From NCBI GenBank assembly GCA_963820095.1, contig CAWFZA010000036.1:11727-75726 (forward strand): a DNA stretch of 64,000 nt. Direction: 5' to 3'. Source of the DNA: Roseiarcus sp963820095 (lineage in GTDB: Bacteria > Pseudomonadota > Alphaproteobacteria > Rhizobiales > Beijerinckiaceae). Below are positions 18,212 to 27,558 of this stretch, piece by piece; the first letter of the stretch is position 1, and each line of letters starts with the position of its first letter. Made by a program: the position numbers and the translations under genes. A model generated the notes under the pieces. That model was not told the origin of the DNA. It worked only from the letters and a program-made list of their open reading frames with translations, and made no database searches.

Positions 18212-19450
18212 CTAATCGTCGATCGCCTGATAGGCGAGCGCGCGCAGATCGAACTCCGGCAGGTCGAAGCTCATCATCGACTGGGTCATGAAGAGGCCAA
18301 CCACCTCTTCCTTCGGATCGACCCAGAAGTGGGTCTTGGCTGCGCCGGACCAGCCGAACTCGCCCACTGACCCGGGCGCGCCGGATTGCGCCACATCGAT
18401 GAGCACCCGCGAGCCGAGACCGAAGCCGTAGCCGGGCAGGGGCAGGCCGCCGATCTCGAGAGGCAGCAGCGCCCCCGGCACAATGTTCGAATGCATAAGC
18501 TCGAGCGTCTTGCGTCCGATGATGCGCTCGCCGTCGAGCTCGCCGCCATTGGCCAGCATCTGGGCGAAGCGGAAATAGTCGTCGATGGTCGAGAACAGGC
18601 CATGGCCGCCGCGCACGAAGAGGTCGGGCGAATCGACCGGGTAGGTTTTCGACACATCAAGCCGATCGTTGACCCCGCTCATCCACGCCGCGTACTCGCT
18701 GCCCACAGTGACGCCGGCGTTGAGCACGTCGGGGCGGCCGTACATGGCGGCCAGACGGTTCCGCTTTTCGGGCGGGACGCCGAAGGCCGTATCGGACATG
18801 CCGAGCGGCTCGAACAGGCGTTCGCGCAAGAAGTGGCCGAGCGGGCGACCCGAGATCACTTCGATCACCCGGGCCGCGACGTCGATGCCGACGCTGTATC
18901 GCCATTTCGACCCTGGCTGGAACGCCAGAGGGAACCGGGCCAGATCATCAATCGTGGCCTCGAGCGAGTGGTGGGCGGCCAATAGCTTGGCGTCCTTGTA
19001 CATCTTGCCGACGCCCGCTTCCTCGACGAAATGGTAGGAAAGTCCGCTCATGTGGGTCATCAGGTCGCGGATCAGGATCGGGCGCACGGGAGCAACCAGA
19101 CGTCCGTCAGCTTCCAGAACCTTCACGGCGCCAAAGGCGGGAATGTATTTCGCCAGCGGTTCGATGAGCCTGAAGCGTCCTTCCTCGAGCAGCGTCATGA
19201 GCGCCGTGCAGATGATCGGCTTGGTCATCGAGTAGAGGCGGAAGATCGTATCCGCGGTCATCGGCGACCCCGCTTCCTTGTCGCGCCAGCCGAATTCGCC
19301 CAGATGAACGGGTCGGCCGCGCCGCGCGACCAGCGTAACGATCCCGGCGTAAACGCCACGATCGACATAGGCCTGCATGGCGGGACCGATGCGCTCCAGG
19401 CGCCGGGCGTTCATTCCGACAGCCTTTGACAATTCGACTACGGTATTCAT
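18212..19450 (-). CDS. serine hydrolase, class C beta-lactamase/esterase family
   Basis: Complete serine hydrolase of about 412 residues. The SxxK motif is S74-M-T-K77 (FRLYSMTKPI), the second catalytic Tyr is Y185 in WRYSVG, and a GWSGAAKT segment stands near the KTG position. The start was set at 19450 (MNTVVELSK); an extra 19 residues upstream look unrelated. There is no clear signal peptide, which favours a cytoplasmic esterase or transesterase (EstB/LovD type) over a true beta-lactamase. Confidence 0.83.
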   Translation of the reverse strand: MNTVVELSKAVGMNARRLERIGPAMQAYVDRGVYAGIVTLVARRGRPVHLGEFGWRDKEAGSPMTADTIFRLYSMTKPIICTALMTLLEEGRFRLIEPLAKYIPAFGAVKVLEADGRLVAPVRPILIRDLMTHMSGLSYHFVEEAGVGKMYKDAKLLAAHHSLEATIDDLARFPLAFQPGSKWRYSVGIDVAARVIEVISGRPLGHFLRERLFEPLGMSDTAFGVPPEKRNRLAAMYGRPDVLNAGVTVGSEYAAWMSGVNDRLDVSKTYPVDSPDLFVRGGHGLFSTIDDYFRFAQMLANGGELDGERIIGRKTLELMHSNIVPGALLPLEIGGLPLPGYGFGLGSRVLIDVAQSGAPGSVGEFGWSGAAKTHFWVDPKEEVVGLFMTQSMMSFDLPEFDLRALAYQAIDD

Positions 19451-19605
19451 TGGCGCTTCCTCACGGCCGAATGGGACGGCGGGCATCATGAGGCGGAGAA
19501 GCGACACTCGCCATCCCGCCGATTTGGAGTTGCCCGGACCTCCCCAAGAGGGTAGCTGCTTTTAGACAACGAATGACGGGTCCGTAAACCTCTCATGAGG
19601 GCTTA

Positions 19606-21351
19606 ATGGCCAACGCCAAGTTCACGATCGTTCTGATCAAGCCGTCGCATTACGACGACGACGGCTATGTCATTCAGTGGCGCCGCTCGACCATTCCCTC
19701 GAACAGCCTCGCTAGCGTCTATGGCCTGCTGCTTGAATGCGCGGAGGCGCGTGTGCTTGGCCCCGGCGTCGATATCGCGTTCGAGATCTACGACGAGTGC
19801 AACACCATTGTCGACATCCCCGCGATCTCGAAGCGCATCCTGTCCGATCGCGGCATGGTCGCGCTGGTCGGCGTGCAATCGAACCAGTTCCCGCGCGCCC
19901 TCGACATCGGCCGCGAGTTCCGCAAGCAAGGCGTGACGGTCGCGGTTGGCGGTTTCCACGTCTCCGGCTGCATCGCCATGCTGCCGGAATTGCCGCCGGA
20001 CCTCAAGCAAGCTCAAGCATTGGGCATGATCCTCTACGCAGGCGAGGGCGAAGGCCGCCTGGCTGAGTTCCTCAAGGACATCGATGCGGGCCAAGCGAAG
20101 CCGGTCTACAGCTATCTCGACAACATGCCCGACATGGCCGCCGCGGCCATTCCCGTGCTGCCGCGCGAGGTCGTGACCAGGGTCGCCGGGCACTATACCA
20201 GCTTCGACGCCGGACGCGGCTGCCCGTTCCAGTGCAGCTTCTGCACCATCATCAATGTCCAGGGGCGCAAGTCGCGCTATCGGACCCCTGACGACGTCGA
20301 GGCGATCGTGCGCGCCAACGCCGCGCAAGGCGTGACCCGCTTCTTCGTCACGGACGACAATTTCGCCCGCAACCGCAACTGGGAGCCGATCCTCGACCGG
20401 CTGATCGAACTGCGCGAGAACCAGGGTTTTCGGATCAGGCTTCTGCTTCAGGTCGACACGCTCTGCCACAGGATTCCGGGCTTCATCGAGAAGGCGGCGC
20501 GGGCCGGCTGCAACGCGGTCTTCATCGGACTTGAGAACATCAATCCTGCATCCCTCATGGGCGCGAAGAAGCGGCAGAACAAGATCTGGGAATATCGCGA
20601 AATGCTGCTCGCCTGGAAGCGGGCGCATGTCATGACGTGGGCCGGCTACATCCTCGGCTTTCCCACCGACACGCCGGAATCGATCGCCCGCGACATCGAC
20701 ACGATCAAGCGCGAGCTGCCGATCGACATTCTCGAGTTCTTCTTCCTCACGCCCCTGCCCGGCTCCGAGGACCACAAGACCCTTCATCTCAAGGGCGCGT
20801 GGATGGAAGCGGACATGAACAACTACGATCTCGAGCATGTCTGCGCGAATCACGCGATCATGTCGGCGGACGCGTGGCGCGGCGTCTATCGCGACGCGTG
20901 GGCGCGCTATTACTCGGACGCTCATGTCGAGACCGTGCTGCGCCGCGCAGTCGCGAGCGGCATCAGTCCGCGCAAGATCACCGATGCGATGACCGTGTTC
21001 TCCGGCTCCTCGCGGATCGAGCGCGTGCACCCGCTGCAATTCGGCTATGTCCGCCGAAAGATCAGGACGCAGCGCCGGCATGGGCTGCCTGTTGTGAACC
21101 CGCTTGTCTTCTATCCGTGGCGAGCGTGGGACTTCGTGTCAGTGGCCGCAAAATGGGCTGCGCTCGCCTTGCGCTATCGCGCGATCCTGCGTCGCGTGGT
21201 CGCCGACAAGGACGGCGCGGCTTACATGGATGAAGCGCTCAAGCCCGCGACCGAGGTCGACCACGACCACGATTTCGTTGCCGGCTATGCCGACAAGATC
21301 CCCGACACCTATGGCGCGCCGAAGCGGGAGCATGCCGCGGCGGCGGAGTGA
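19606..21351 (+). CDS. B12-binding-domain-type radical SAM protein
   Basis: The 581-residue protein has an N-terminal Rossmann-like segment of the B12-binding type (residues about 1-150; VALVGVQSNQFPRALDIG, VAVGGFHVSGC) and a radical SAM core with the cluster motif Cys206-x3-Cys210-x2-Cys213 (GCPFQCSFC), then FVTDDNFARN and a late GLENINPASL. The cobalamin-binding DxHxxG signature is absent from the N-domain, so true B12 binding is doubtful. The start ATG follows a GAGGGC region. It stands alone between a hydrolase and an accessory patch, so the substrate cannot be inferred. Confidence 0.85.
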   Translation: MANAKFTIVLIKPSHYDDDGYVIQWRRSTIPSNSLASVYGLLLECAEARVLGPGVDIAFEIYDECNTIVDIPAISKRILSDRGMVALVGVQSNQFPRALDIGREFRKQGVTVAVGGFHVSGCIAMLPELPPDLKQAQALGMILYAGEGEGRLAEFLKDIDAGQAKPVYSYLDNMPDMAAAAIPVLPREVVTRVAGHYTSFDAGRGCPFQCSFCTIINVQGRKSRYRTPDDVEAIVRANAAQGVTRFFVTDDNFARNRNWEPILDRLIELRENQGFRIRLLLQVDTLCHRIPGFIEKAARAGCNAVFIGLENINPASLMGAKKRQNKIWEYREMLLAWKRAHVMTWAGYILGFPTDTPESIARDIDTIKRELPIDILEFFFLTPLPGSEDHKTLHLKGAWMEADMNNYDLEHVCANHAIMSADAWRGVYRDAWARYYSDAHVETVLRRAVASGISPRKITDAMTVFSGSSRIERVHPLQFGYVRRKIRTQRRHGLPVVNPLVFYPWRAWDFVSVAAKWAALALRYRAILRRVVADKDGAAYMDEALKPATEVDHDHDFVAGYADKIPDTYGAPKREHAAAAE

Positions 21352-21743
21352 GCGCCGCCCCGGCGGCGCACGCCGCTCTAACGCGTCCTTTGGGTTTTCT
21401 TGAAACCAAGCGATTCGCTACGAAAAACCCTCGTCTTAGGGGGTTGGAAAAGCTTGGATTTCCTTGGATTTCTCGACCGAGTCGAGACTTTTCAGTGGGT
21501 TACACGGGATTTTCGGCAAACAAAAATTCGCCGGCCTTTTCCTCTGGCGTCAAGATGCGCGGCGACGGAAGTCTGCCCTCGAGGCCATGCGAAAGCGCAG
21601 GGTCATCATGAGACCGAGCTTAACAAGATTTCGGATTTTCTGCAAGAAGTTGTGTCGCTCCAAGAAATTGTGTCGTTCATCGAGTTGCCTGTCGACGGAT
21701 CTGCCTCCGCCGTCATGGCCGGCCTTGTCGTCCACGAGCGCTC
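21352..21743. other. non-coding stretch between radical SAM gene and HTH gene
   Basis: These 392 bp are more AT-rich than the neighbours and contain no recognisable gene. A 10-bp unit is doubled near 21,455 (CTTGGATTTC CTTGGATTTC), and an imperfect hairpin AACCC...GGGTT lies near 21,425, possibly the terminator of the radical SAM gene. The stretch looks like the edge of an old insertion, but no integrase or attachment site was found. Confidence 0.4.
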
Positions 21744-22247
21744 TCAGCCGCCATCGTGATGGCGGCGCTTGAACCAGCCGCGCGCGAGCTCGGCGGCGAG
21801 CCTCTTCTCGGCCTCCGTCCGCTGGGCCTGCTCGACCGCCAGATCCGCGGTCATCTGGTCGACCCTCGCCGACATCCGGTCCGCCAAAGTCCGTTCGACG
21901 GCGAGGTCGGCTGCGAGGCGGGCCTCGCGGGCGGCGAACTCGGCGGCTTGCTTTTCGGTTCGAAGGTCGGCGGCGGCAAGCTGGGTCTTCAGCGTTTCGA
22001 CGTGCGCTTCGAGCACTCGGATGACTTGATGGGCCAGCGCTCGTTCATCCGGATTGCGGGACGGGTGAGCGCGCCCGTCAATCCGAGCGGGGTCGTTCCA
22101 GCCGTCCGGCGGCCGAATCCGGGTTCGCTTGTCGTTCCCAAGCGTCTTTTGCCATCGCCCGCGCTTCGCTCGTTGCCGAACCGCCTCGGTCGACACGCTC
22201 AACAGCTCGGCGGCCTGCCTGTAGGTAAACCACTCGCCGGTCAACAT
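21744..22247 (-). CDS. HTH (excisionase-like) and coiled-coil protein, function unknown
   Basis: Residues 1-35 (WFTYRQAAELLSVSTEAVRQ) form a MerR/excisionase-type helix-turn-helix. Residues about 70-160 are a long Ala/Glu/Arg-rich coiled coil (heptads such as LAADLAVERTLADRMSARV). This layout recalls KfrA-like and plasmid-borne DNA-binding proteins and occurs as an orphan in Rhizobiales. Start at 22247 (MLTGEWF); 18 further residues upstream do not look like part of the domain. Function not known. Confidence 0.65.
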   Translation of the reverse strand: MLTGEWFTYRQAAELLSVSTEAVRQRAKRGRWQKTLGNDKRTRIRPPDGWNDPARIDGRAHPSRNPDERALAHQVIRVLEAHVETLKTQLAAADLRTEKQAAEFAAREARLAADLAVERTLADRMSARVDQMTADLAVEQAQRTEAEKRLAAELARGWFKRRHHDGG

Positions 22248-22496
22248 GGTCCCCGCCCAAAGACGTCGGACTTCGCCGCCATGCCGCGACGCAGCAAGCA
22301 TGTTAGTTCATCTGGGCCCCGACGCTCAAGAGAAAGCGCTCGGATCTTCGGTGTCCCAGCGTGAACATCTTTTCAGTGATCGCCATCATACTTGTGTTTT
22401 ATTGTCCTTAACTCGCAAGCGAGCGGGCAATGCCGGCGCTGACGTGGGAAATATCTGGCAGTCTGGTGAATTCGGTTACCGCGCGATCGGCCGAGG

Positions 22497-22522
22497 GGAA
22501 CCTTTCGGTAACCATAAGGGTT
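22497..22522 (+). promoter_or_regulatory. candidate EcfG-type promoter (GGAAC-N17-GGTT)
   Basis: GGAAC at 22497 and GGTT at 22519 are separated by 17 bases, 53 bp upstream of the small exported protein gene at 22575. The -10 differs from the consensus CGTT by its first base, so the call is tentative. Confidence 0.4.
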
Positions 22523-22574
22523 GGAGTCGCAGCGTGATTCTCGTGTGGGCCTTTGACCGATCCTAGGAGCGACC

Positions 22575-22808
22575 ATGTCACGAGCGCCTCTCATTCTTTC
22601 CGCGGCAGCGATATTTTGCGCCTCTTCCTTTCTCGCCCTGGCTGACCAGAAGGGCGTGGTCGTGAGGGCCATGGAGAATGGCGCGAACGCCGCGATGCAA
22701 AATTCCGCAGCGCAGAAGCAGCGGGAATATTTCGAGCGCCTCTTTCGACAATATCGCGGCCATGACGAGGGGCCTTCGGCGGTGATCGTTTCGCCCCGTC
22801 CCGTCTGA
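22575..22808 (+). CDS. small exported protein, unknown function
   Basis: This 77-residue protein begins with a clear signal peptide (SRAPLILSAAAIFCASSFLALA, cleavage near residue 24). The mature part is short and charged (NGANAAMQNSAAQKQREYF, ERLFRQYRGHDEG) with no recognised domain. The ATG has TAGGAG eight bases upstream. A GGAAC-N17-GGTT element 53 bp upstream suggests general stress control, which would fit its closeness to the stress island, but this is inference. Confidence 0.6.
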   Translation: MSRAPLILSAAAIFCASSFLALADQKGVVVRAMENGANAAMQNSAAQKQREYFERLFRQYRGHDEGPSAVIVSPRPV

Positions 22809-22962
22809 CATCCTTTCGCCCGCCTGCGCGGCTAGACAGCGCGGCTAGCGCTTCGCTTCAGGGCGTTTTCGGGAACGCCGGCAGGCGTCCCGCCAACTCG
22901 CTTAGCCGCCCGGCTTTCCCACATGTGCGTGATCTGACAGACGTGCGGGTCAACCTTTGCTG

Positions 22963-25168
22963 ATGCGTCCCGCCGCGATCCTGCTCGCGATTCTGAGCCT
23001 GGACGGGGCTGCCGCCGCGCAGAAATGGCCATGGAGCGATCCCTCCCTGCCGCCTGCCGAGCGCGCGCAAAAGGCGCTTGTCCGGATGACGCAAGAGGAG
23101 AAGCTGTCGCTTCTTCACGGCGTGATCGCGGCTCCCTGGGGCGGCAAGCCGAAGCCGAACGGATCGATTGGCTCGGCGGGCTACGTGCCTGGCGTACCCC
23201 GCCTCGGCGTTCCCCCGCTGCAGGAGACGGATGCGGAGCTTGGGGTCGCCAACCCCGGCGATGTTCGTCGCGACGACACGGCGACGGCGATGCCCTCCGA
23301 CCTCGCTCTCGCCTCGAGCTGGAATCCGGAGATGGCGAGGCTTCAAGGGCAAACGGTGTCCTTGGAAGCGCGGGCCAAGGGCTTCAATGTGCTCCTCGGG
23401 GGGGCCTCAAATCTCATCCGTGACCCGCGCGGCGGGCGCAATTTTGAATATTTCTCCGAGGACCCGCTGCTGACCGGCGTGATGGCGGGCGCCATGATCG
23501 AAGGGGCGCAAAGGAGCGGACACATCATCTCGACGGTCAAGCACTTCGCGCTCAACGCCCAGGAAACCGACCGCGTCGTCCTCGACGCGCGCATCGACAA
23601 GGCCGCGATGCGCGAATCGGACCTGCTGGCGTTTGAGATCGCTATCGAGCGCGGCCGGCCCGGCAGCGTGATGTGCGCCTACAACCAGGTGAACGGAAGC
23701 TATTGTTGCGAGAACGACTGGCTTCTCAATGAGGTGTTGAAGACGGACTGGAACTATCCCTATTTCGTCATGTCCGACTGGGGCGCGGTCCACTCGACGG
23801 TTCGCTCGGCCCTCGCGGGGCTCGATCAGGAATCCGGCGAGCAGCTCGACACGCAGAATTTCTTCGGCGACGGCCTTGCTCGAGCGGTCCGCGACGGCGA
23901 AGTCCCCAACGCTCGGCTCGACGATATGGCTCGGCGAATCCTCACTTCGATCTTCGCTCATGGACTCGCCGATGAGACAGCTAGCCCGCCAAAAGTCGAC
24001 TTCGTCGCGAGCGATCGGGCCGCGCTCGCCGTTGCGCGGGAAGGCATGGTCTTGTTGAGGAACCGAGGCCTGCTGCCGCTCCCGGCCGACACGCGGAGAC
24101 TTCTCGTGATTGGAGCTCACGCCGACCGCGGCGTGCCCTCCGGCGGCGGCTCTTCGCAAGTCATTCCGCGCGGAGGACCCGCCGCGAAGCAACAGATCGG
24201 CGAGAACCAGGCGATGATTTTCGACCCCGGCTCGCCGCTCGAGGCGATCCGCAACCAGTTCCCACGCGCCCGTGTGGACTTCGACGATGGATCGTCGCCG
24301 GAGCGAGCGGCGGCGGCGGCGGCCAAGGCCGACGCGGTCATCCTGTTCGCCGATCAGTACATGACCGAGAGCGCCGACGCCCGAAGCCTCAATTTGCCCG
24401 GCCAGCAAGACCGTCTTGTCGAGGCGGTCACGCGCGCCAATTCTCGAACCGTCGATCGTGCTCGAGACCGGCGGCCCGGTGCTCATGCCCTGGCTCGACC
24501 AGACAGCCGCCGTTCTCGAAGCCTGGTACCCGGGGCAGAAGGGCGGCGAGGCGATCGCTGAGCTCCTCTCGGGCGCCGCCAATCCTTCAGGACGTCTGCC
24601 GATGACCTTCCCGATGAGCGAAGATCAGTTGCCTCATCCGACGATCCAGGGCGACCCGAACGGCGCCCCGATCGGACCCGTCGGGCGAGGCGGACATTAC
24701 GGCGCCATGTTCACCGCGACCTACGATGAGGGCGCGGCTGTCGGTTACAAATGGTTCTTCAAGCGGGCTGAGCAGCCGTTGTTTCCGTTCGGCTTCGGGC
24801 TTTCCTACACCCAATTCGATCTCAATAATCTCGTTGTGAAGGTCGTCGGCCCAACGGTGACAGCCAGCGCGACAGTTCGCAACTCCGGCGAGCGCGCCGG
24901 CGCTGCGGTCCCGCAATTCTATCTCTCAGGACCGGAGGACGCGAACCTACCGCTGCGTCTCGTCGGTTGGGAGAAGATGGACCTCAAACCTGGTGAAGAA
25001 CGCCAGGCGACTATCTCGGTCGATCCACGCCTGCTCGCGACGTTCGACGAGGGCGCGAGACGGTGGCGAATCAAAAAGGGAGCGTATCAATTAACGGCGG
25101 GATTCGATTCGCAGCAACGCCGGCTCGCAGCGACTTTCGAGCTTCAGTCGGCAAGCCTGCCGCCCTGA
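22963..25168 (+). CDS. glycoside hydrolase family 3 beta-glucosidase, exported, frameshifted
   Basis: A signal peptide (PAAILLAILSLDGAAAA) is followed by the GH3 catalytic barrel: LLHGVIAAPWGG, AMPSDLALASSW, GGRNFEYFSEDPLL, STVKHFALN, and the nucleophile Asp272 in VMSDWGAV. Then come the alpha/beta-sandwich (VVLETGGPVLMPWLDQTAAV, in the next frame) and a fibronectin-like C-terminus (YKWFFKRAEQPLFPFGFGLSYT). The shift lies near 24,450; homology continues across it, so a one-base error is likely. Predicted to hydrolyse beta-linked glucosides in the periplasm. Its last 25 bp overlap the convergent PNPOx-like gene. Confidence 0.85.
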
Positions 25169-25659
25169 GCGAAACCGACTTTTTCATTCTCGCCGAGATG
25201 ATCCATCCGCTGTCCGGAGGCGATCGCCGCGATCAATTTGACTGCGGTGGCAATCCTGCCCGCCCCTTCCCAGAACTCCGCGCTCTCCGGCGTGACGCGA
25301 AGGACCCGGATGCGCGGATCGTTCTGATCCGACCAGAAGGCCTTGTCGTAAACCGACCAGTATTTCTTCACCCGCTCTCGATCGTCGATCATTTCCGCAT
25401 GGCCGGAAATCGACACATATTTTTGGCTCTTGTTGTCCGATAGCGCGAGACAAACCGACTGGTTGCGCCGAATCTCCTCGGCCTTGGGAGTGTCGGCGTC
25501 GGTGAGAAAGTAGAGCGCCCCTTCCTCTCGAGCCGGGCGCACAGCCATTGGCCGAGCGCGCATATTCTGACCTTGGCCTTCGTGGGTGACCACCATCGCG
25601 ATGGGAATTTCCTCGATCAGCTTCCAGACGTGGTCAATGTCCGCCGCTTTGTCAGCCAT
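25144..25659 (-). CDS. pyridoxamine 5'-phosphate oxidase-fold general stress protein
   Basis: A 171-residue split-barrel flavin/F420-type protein of the 'general stress protein 26' branch: MADKAADIDHVWKLIEEI, MRARPMAVRP, LYFLTDADTPKAEEI, YVSISGHAEMIDD, and a C-terminal VLRVTPESAEFWEG. Start at 25659; an ATG five codons earlier exists. It may bind FMN and reduce a small molecule; no substrate is known. It is the outermost gene of the stress island and has a palindromic GGAAC/GTTCC element just upstream. Confidence 0.82.
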   Translation of the reverse strand: MADKAADIDHVWKLIEEIPIAMVVTHEGQGQNMRARPMAVRPAREEGALYFLTDADTPKAEEIRRNQSVCLALSDNKSQKYVSISGHAEMIDDRERVKKYWSVYDKAFWSDQNDPRIRVLRVTPESAEFWEGAGRIATAVKLIAAIASGQRMDHLGENEKVGFAQGGRLAD

Positions 25660-25684
25660 GGTCGAATGTCTCACGTTAGAGGGT

Positions 25685-25710
25685 GGAACGGAGCCGTCGA
25701 GCTCCGTTCC
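25685..25710. terminator. GGAACGGAGC hairpin between PRC-barrel and PNPOx-like genes
   Basis: A 10-bp stem (GGAACGGAGC / GCTCCGTTCC) with a six-base loop lies 17 bp after the PRC-barrel stop. No T-run follows, so termination would be weak. The arms also read as GGAAC and CGTT 15 bases apart on both strands, one short of the EcfG spacing, so a promoter role is a competing idea. Confidence 0.4.
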
Positions 25711-25726
25711 GGTGAGCTTCGTTTGC

Positions 25727-26270
25727 TCAGCTTCTGCTGGCCGTCCACTGGCCGCCGTATTTGAATTCCGGCGCCGATTTGAGCTGGTCCTTGGTGGCGT
25801 TCATGGTCGCCTTCCAGACCTTGTTCTGGGAATCATACGACACCATGATCGCGTCCGGATTGACCGCGACATAGTGGGTGCCCATGCCCAGAAAGCCGCC
25901 GACCGATAGAATATAGCCGGTGATCTTCTTTGAAGGGTCGAACGCGATGTCCTGAATCTTGCCGATGCTGTCGTTCTGCGAGTTATGGATGTCGAGCCCG
26001 ACGACGTTGGAGCTCAACATGTCGTCGCTCTGCACCTGGATGAAGGTGGGCCCTTGGTTCGGCACATTTTGAGTGGCCGGCTGAGTTGCGGCTGCGGTCG
26101 CCGCAGCGTTCGGGGCCGGATTGACTTGCGTCGAACCCGACGCCGGCGCGGAATTCATCTTTCCGGCGGCCGCCCCGTTGGAGGGGGTGTCTGTCGTCGT
26201 AGTTCTGCGCCGTCGCGCTGGCGCCTGCGAGAGCGACGATAGCCGCCGCCGCGAGTAGAGCTGTACGCAT
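25727..26270 (-). CDS. exported PRC-barrel domain protein, frameshifted
   Basis: The product starts with a signal peptide (MRTALLAAAAIVALAGASATAQ, start 26270, AGGAG seven bases upstream). After a frameshift near 26,190 it continues as an Ala/Pro/Asn-rich linker and a PRC-barrel (SSNVVGLDIHNSQNDSIG, DIAFDPSKKITGYILSVGGFLG, KVWKATMNATKDQLKSAPEF). The shift falls in a run of five Gs, a typical homopolymer error. PRC-barrel proteins of this periplasmic type are common stress-induced proteins in Rhizobiales. A GGAAC-N17-GGTT element ends 33 bp upstream of the start. Confidence 0.78.
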
Positions 26271-26302
26271 GGGTCATCTCCTAAGAGCCTGAGTGTCCTG
26301 AA

Positions 26303-26328
26303 AACCTCGGACATCCCAGGAATGTTCC
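26303..26328 (-). promoter_or_regulatory. candidate EcfG-type promoter of the PRC-barrel gene (GGAAC-N17-GGTT)
   Basis: On the minus strand GGAAC (26328-26324) and GGTT (26306-26303) are separated by 17 bases. The -10 element lies 33 bp before the ATG at 26270. First base of the -10 departs from the CGTT consensus. Confidence 0.45.
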
Positions 26329-26413
26329 CAAATCAGACGGTTAGCGGGCGACAGACCGAGATGTTTCGCGCGCCGAAGTCCGCCGACCTGGTCTCAACGG
26401 AGATGACGGTGCG

Positions 26414-26593
26414 TCAGATCGGTCTTGGTCCAACCGTGCCCAATGCGCCAACCAGCCACAGGACGATCAATATGATGATCACCAAACCAAGGACGCCACC
26501 CAGTCCAGGCGCGCCATATCGCCCGTAAGAGTAGTAACCGCCTCCGCCGCCCAACAGCACGATAATCAGGATGATCAGCAAGATCGTCGTCAT
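26414..26593 (-). CDS. 59-residue membrane protein (DUF3309-like)
   Basis: A short gene read directly from the sequence. The protein begins MTTILLIILIIVLLGGGGG, then a Tyr/Gly-rich turn (YYSYGRYGAPGLGG) and a second hydrophobic segment (VLGLVIIILIVLWLVGAL), ending GPRPI. The ATG has AAAGGAAA eight to nine bases upstream. It begins 31 bp after the transglutaminase-like gene on the same strand and is probably co-transcribed from the EcfG-type promoter at 27502. Such glycine-hinged two-helix peptides are typical of stress islands; the function is unknown. Confidence 0.72.
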   Translation of the reverse strand: MTTILLIILIIVLLGGGGGYYSYGRYGAPGLGGVLGLVIIILIVLWLVGALGTVGPRPI

Positions 26594-26624
26594 GGTCGAT
26601 TTCCTTTCGTAGGTCCGAACACCG

Positions 26625-27449
26625 TCACGCAGCGATCGAGGTTTCCGTGATCTCCTCCGTCACCACCGCGAAGCGCGTGAGCTTATGAGATCCGAAGGTC
26701 GCGATCATGGGAATGTCGGCGGCGTCGCGGCCGCGCGCGATCAAGACGCGGCCAATCCTCGGCTGATTGTGGCGCGCGTCGAATGTGAACCATCGACCGC
26801 CGAGAAAGACTTCGAACCAGGCGTTGAAATCCATCGGAGCGGGATCCGACGGCACGCCGATATCGCCGAGATAGCCGTTGCAATAGCGGGCCGGAATGTT
26901 GAGGCAGCGGCACAACGTAACGGCGAGATGGGTGAAGTCCCGGCACACGCCGACGCCCTCGGCCAGGGCTTCATTTGCAGTCCTCGTCGGCCGGGCCTCG
27001 GGATAGCTAAATCTCAAGCGCTGATGAACAAAATCGCAGATCGCCTGCACCTTCGCCCACCCGCCGCTGAGCGCGCCGAAGTTCGCCCAGGCGAAATCTG
27101 ACAGGAGGTCGGTCTCGCAATACCGGCTCGGCCGCAGGAAAGGCAGCGTTTCGGGCGGAAGGTCCGACACCTGCGCGGCGTCCGCGGCGGCGTCAACCAC
27201 ATCCGTATGCCCATCGCAGCGAAAAACGCCCTGAAGACGCAAAGAGGCCATGCCGGCCGGCGCCGACATACGCCGTACGATGTTTCCGTCGTCGTCGACA
27301 AACCGTTCCGCTGGCATGAGCGGCGCGAGCTCGAGTTCCGATTCCTCGTCCACCCCGCATCTAACATCGGAGTGAACATCCATCATGGTGAGGATCGTCG
27401 TGGGCTGCGCCAGTTCCAGCGCAACGTCGAAACCGTAGCGTATCCGCAT
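26625..27449 (-). CDS. transglutaminase-like protein with altered catalytic His
   Basis: The 274-residue protein has an N-terminal beta-sandwich (MRIRYGFDVALELAQPTTIL) and a papain-like transglutaminase core: Cys169 in GVGVCRDFTHLA and Asp225 in TFDARHN. The catalytic His normally found in HAW is Asn here (MDFNAWFEV, residue 209), although His227 follows in DARHN. Activity may therefore rely on another His or be lost. The start is the ATG at 27449, as upstream codons lack similarity. An exact GGAAC-N17-CGTT promoter 53 bp upstream places it in the EcfG regulon. Confidence 0.83.
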   Translation of the reverse strand: MRIRYGFDVALELAQPTTILTMMDVHSDVRCGVDEESELELAPLMPAERFVDDDGNIVRRMSAPAGMASLRLQGVFRCDGHTDVVDAAADAAQVSDLPPETLPFLRPSRYCETDLLSDFAWANFGALSGGWAKVQAICDFVHQRLRFSYPEARPTRTANEALAEGVGVCRDFTHLAVTLCRCLNIPARYCNGYLGDIGVPSDPAPMDFNAWFEVFLGGRWFTFDARHNQPRIGRVLIARGRDAADIPMIATFGSHKLTRFAVVTEEITETSIAA

Positions 27450-27501
27450 AATGAGTAACCCCACGCGCGCCAGCCAGCGCGTCACCCGCCTGAATGGACC
27501 T

Positions 27502-27527
27502 AACGACTCGGGTGCGGCGTTTGTTCC
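27502..27527 (-). promoter_or_regulatory. EcfG-type promoter of the transglutaminase-like gene
   Basis: On the minus strand GGAAC (27527-27523) and CGTT (27505-27502) are separated by 17 bases, an exact match to the alphaproteobacterial general stress promoter. It lies 53 bp before the ATG at 27449. Confidence 0.7.
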
Positions 27528-27558
27528 CTCGGCGCGGAAGCTCTGCTCCCCGACGGCC

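Noticed and set aside
19603..21081. Long minus-strand open frame opposite the radical SAM gene
   Set aside because: It is a shadow of the strongly conserved plus-strand frame; its protein is Arg/Asp/Val-rich without any motif.
25685..25710. EcfG promoter for the PNPOx-like gene
   Set aside because: GGAAC and CGTT are only 15 bases apart and the element is a symmetric hairpin; kept as a hairpin instead.
26322..26528. Plus-strand small frame over the 59-residue membrane protein
   Set aside because: The minus-strand frame has a strong ribosome-binding site and two clear membrane helices; the plus frame has neither.
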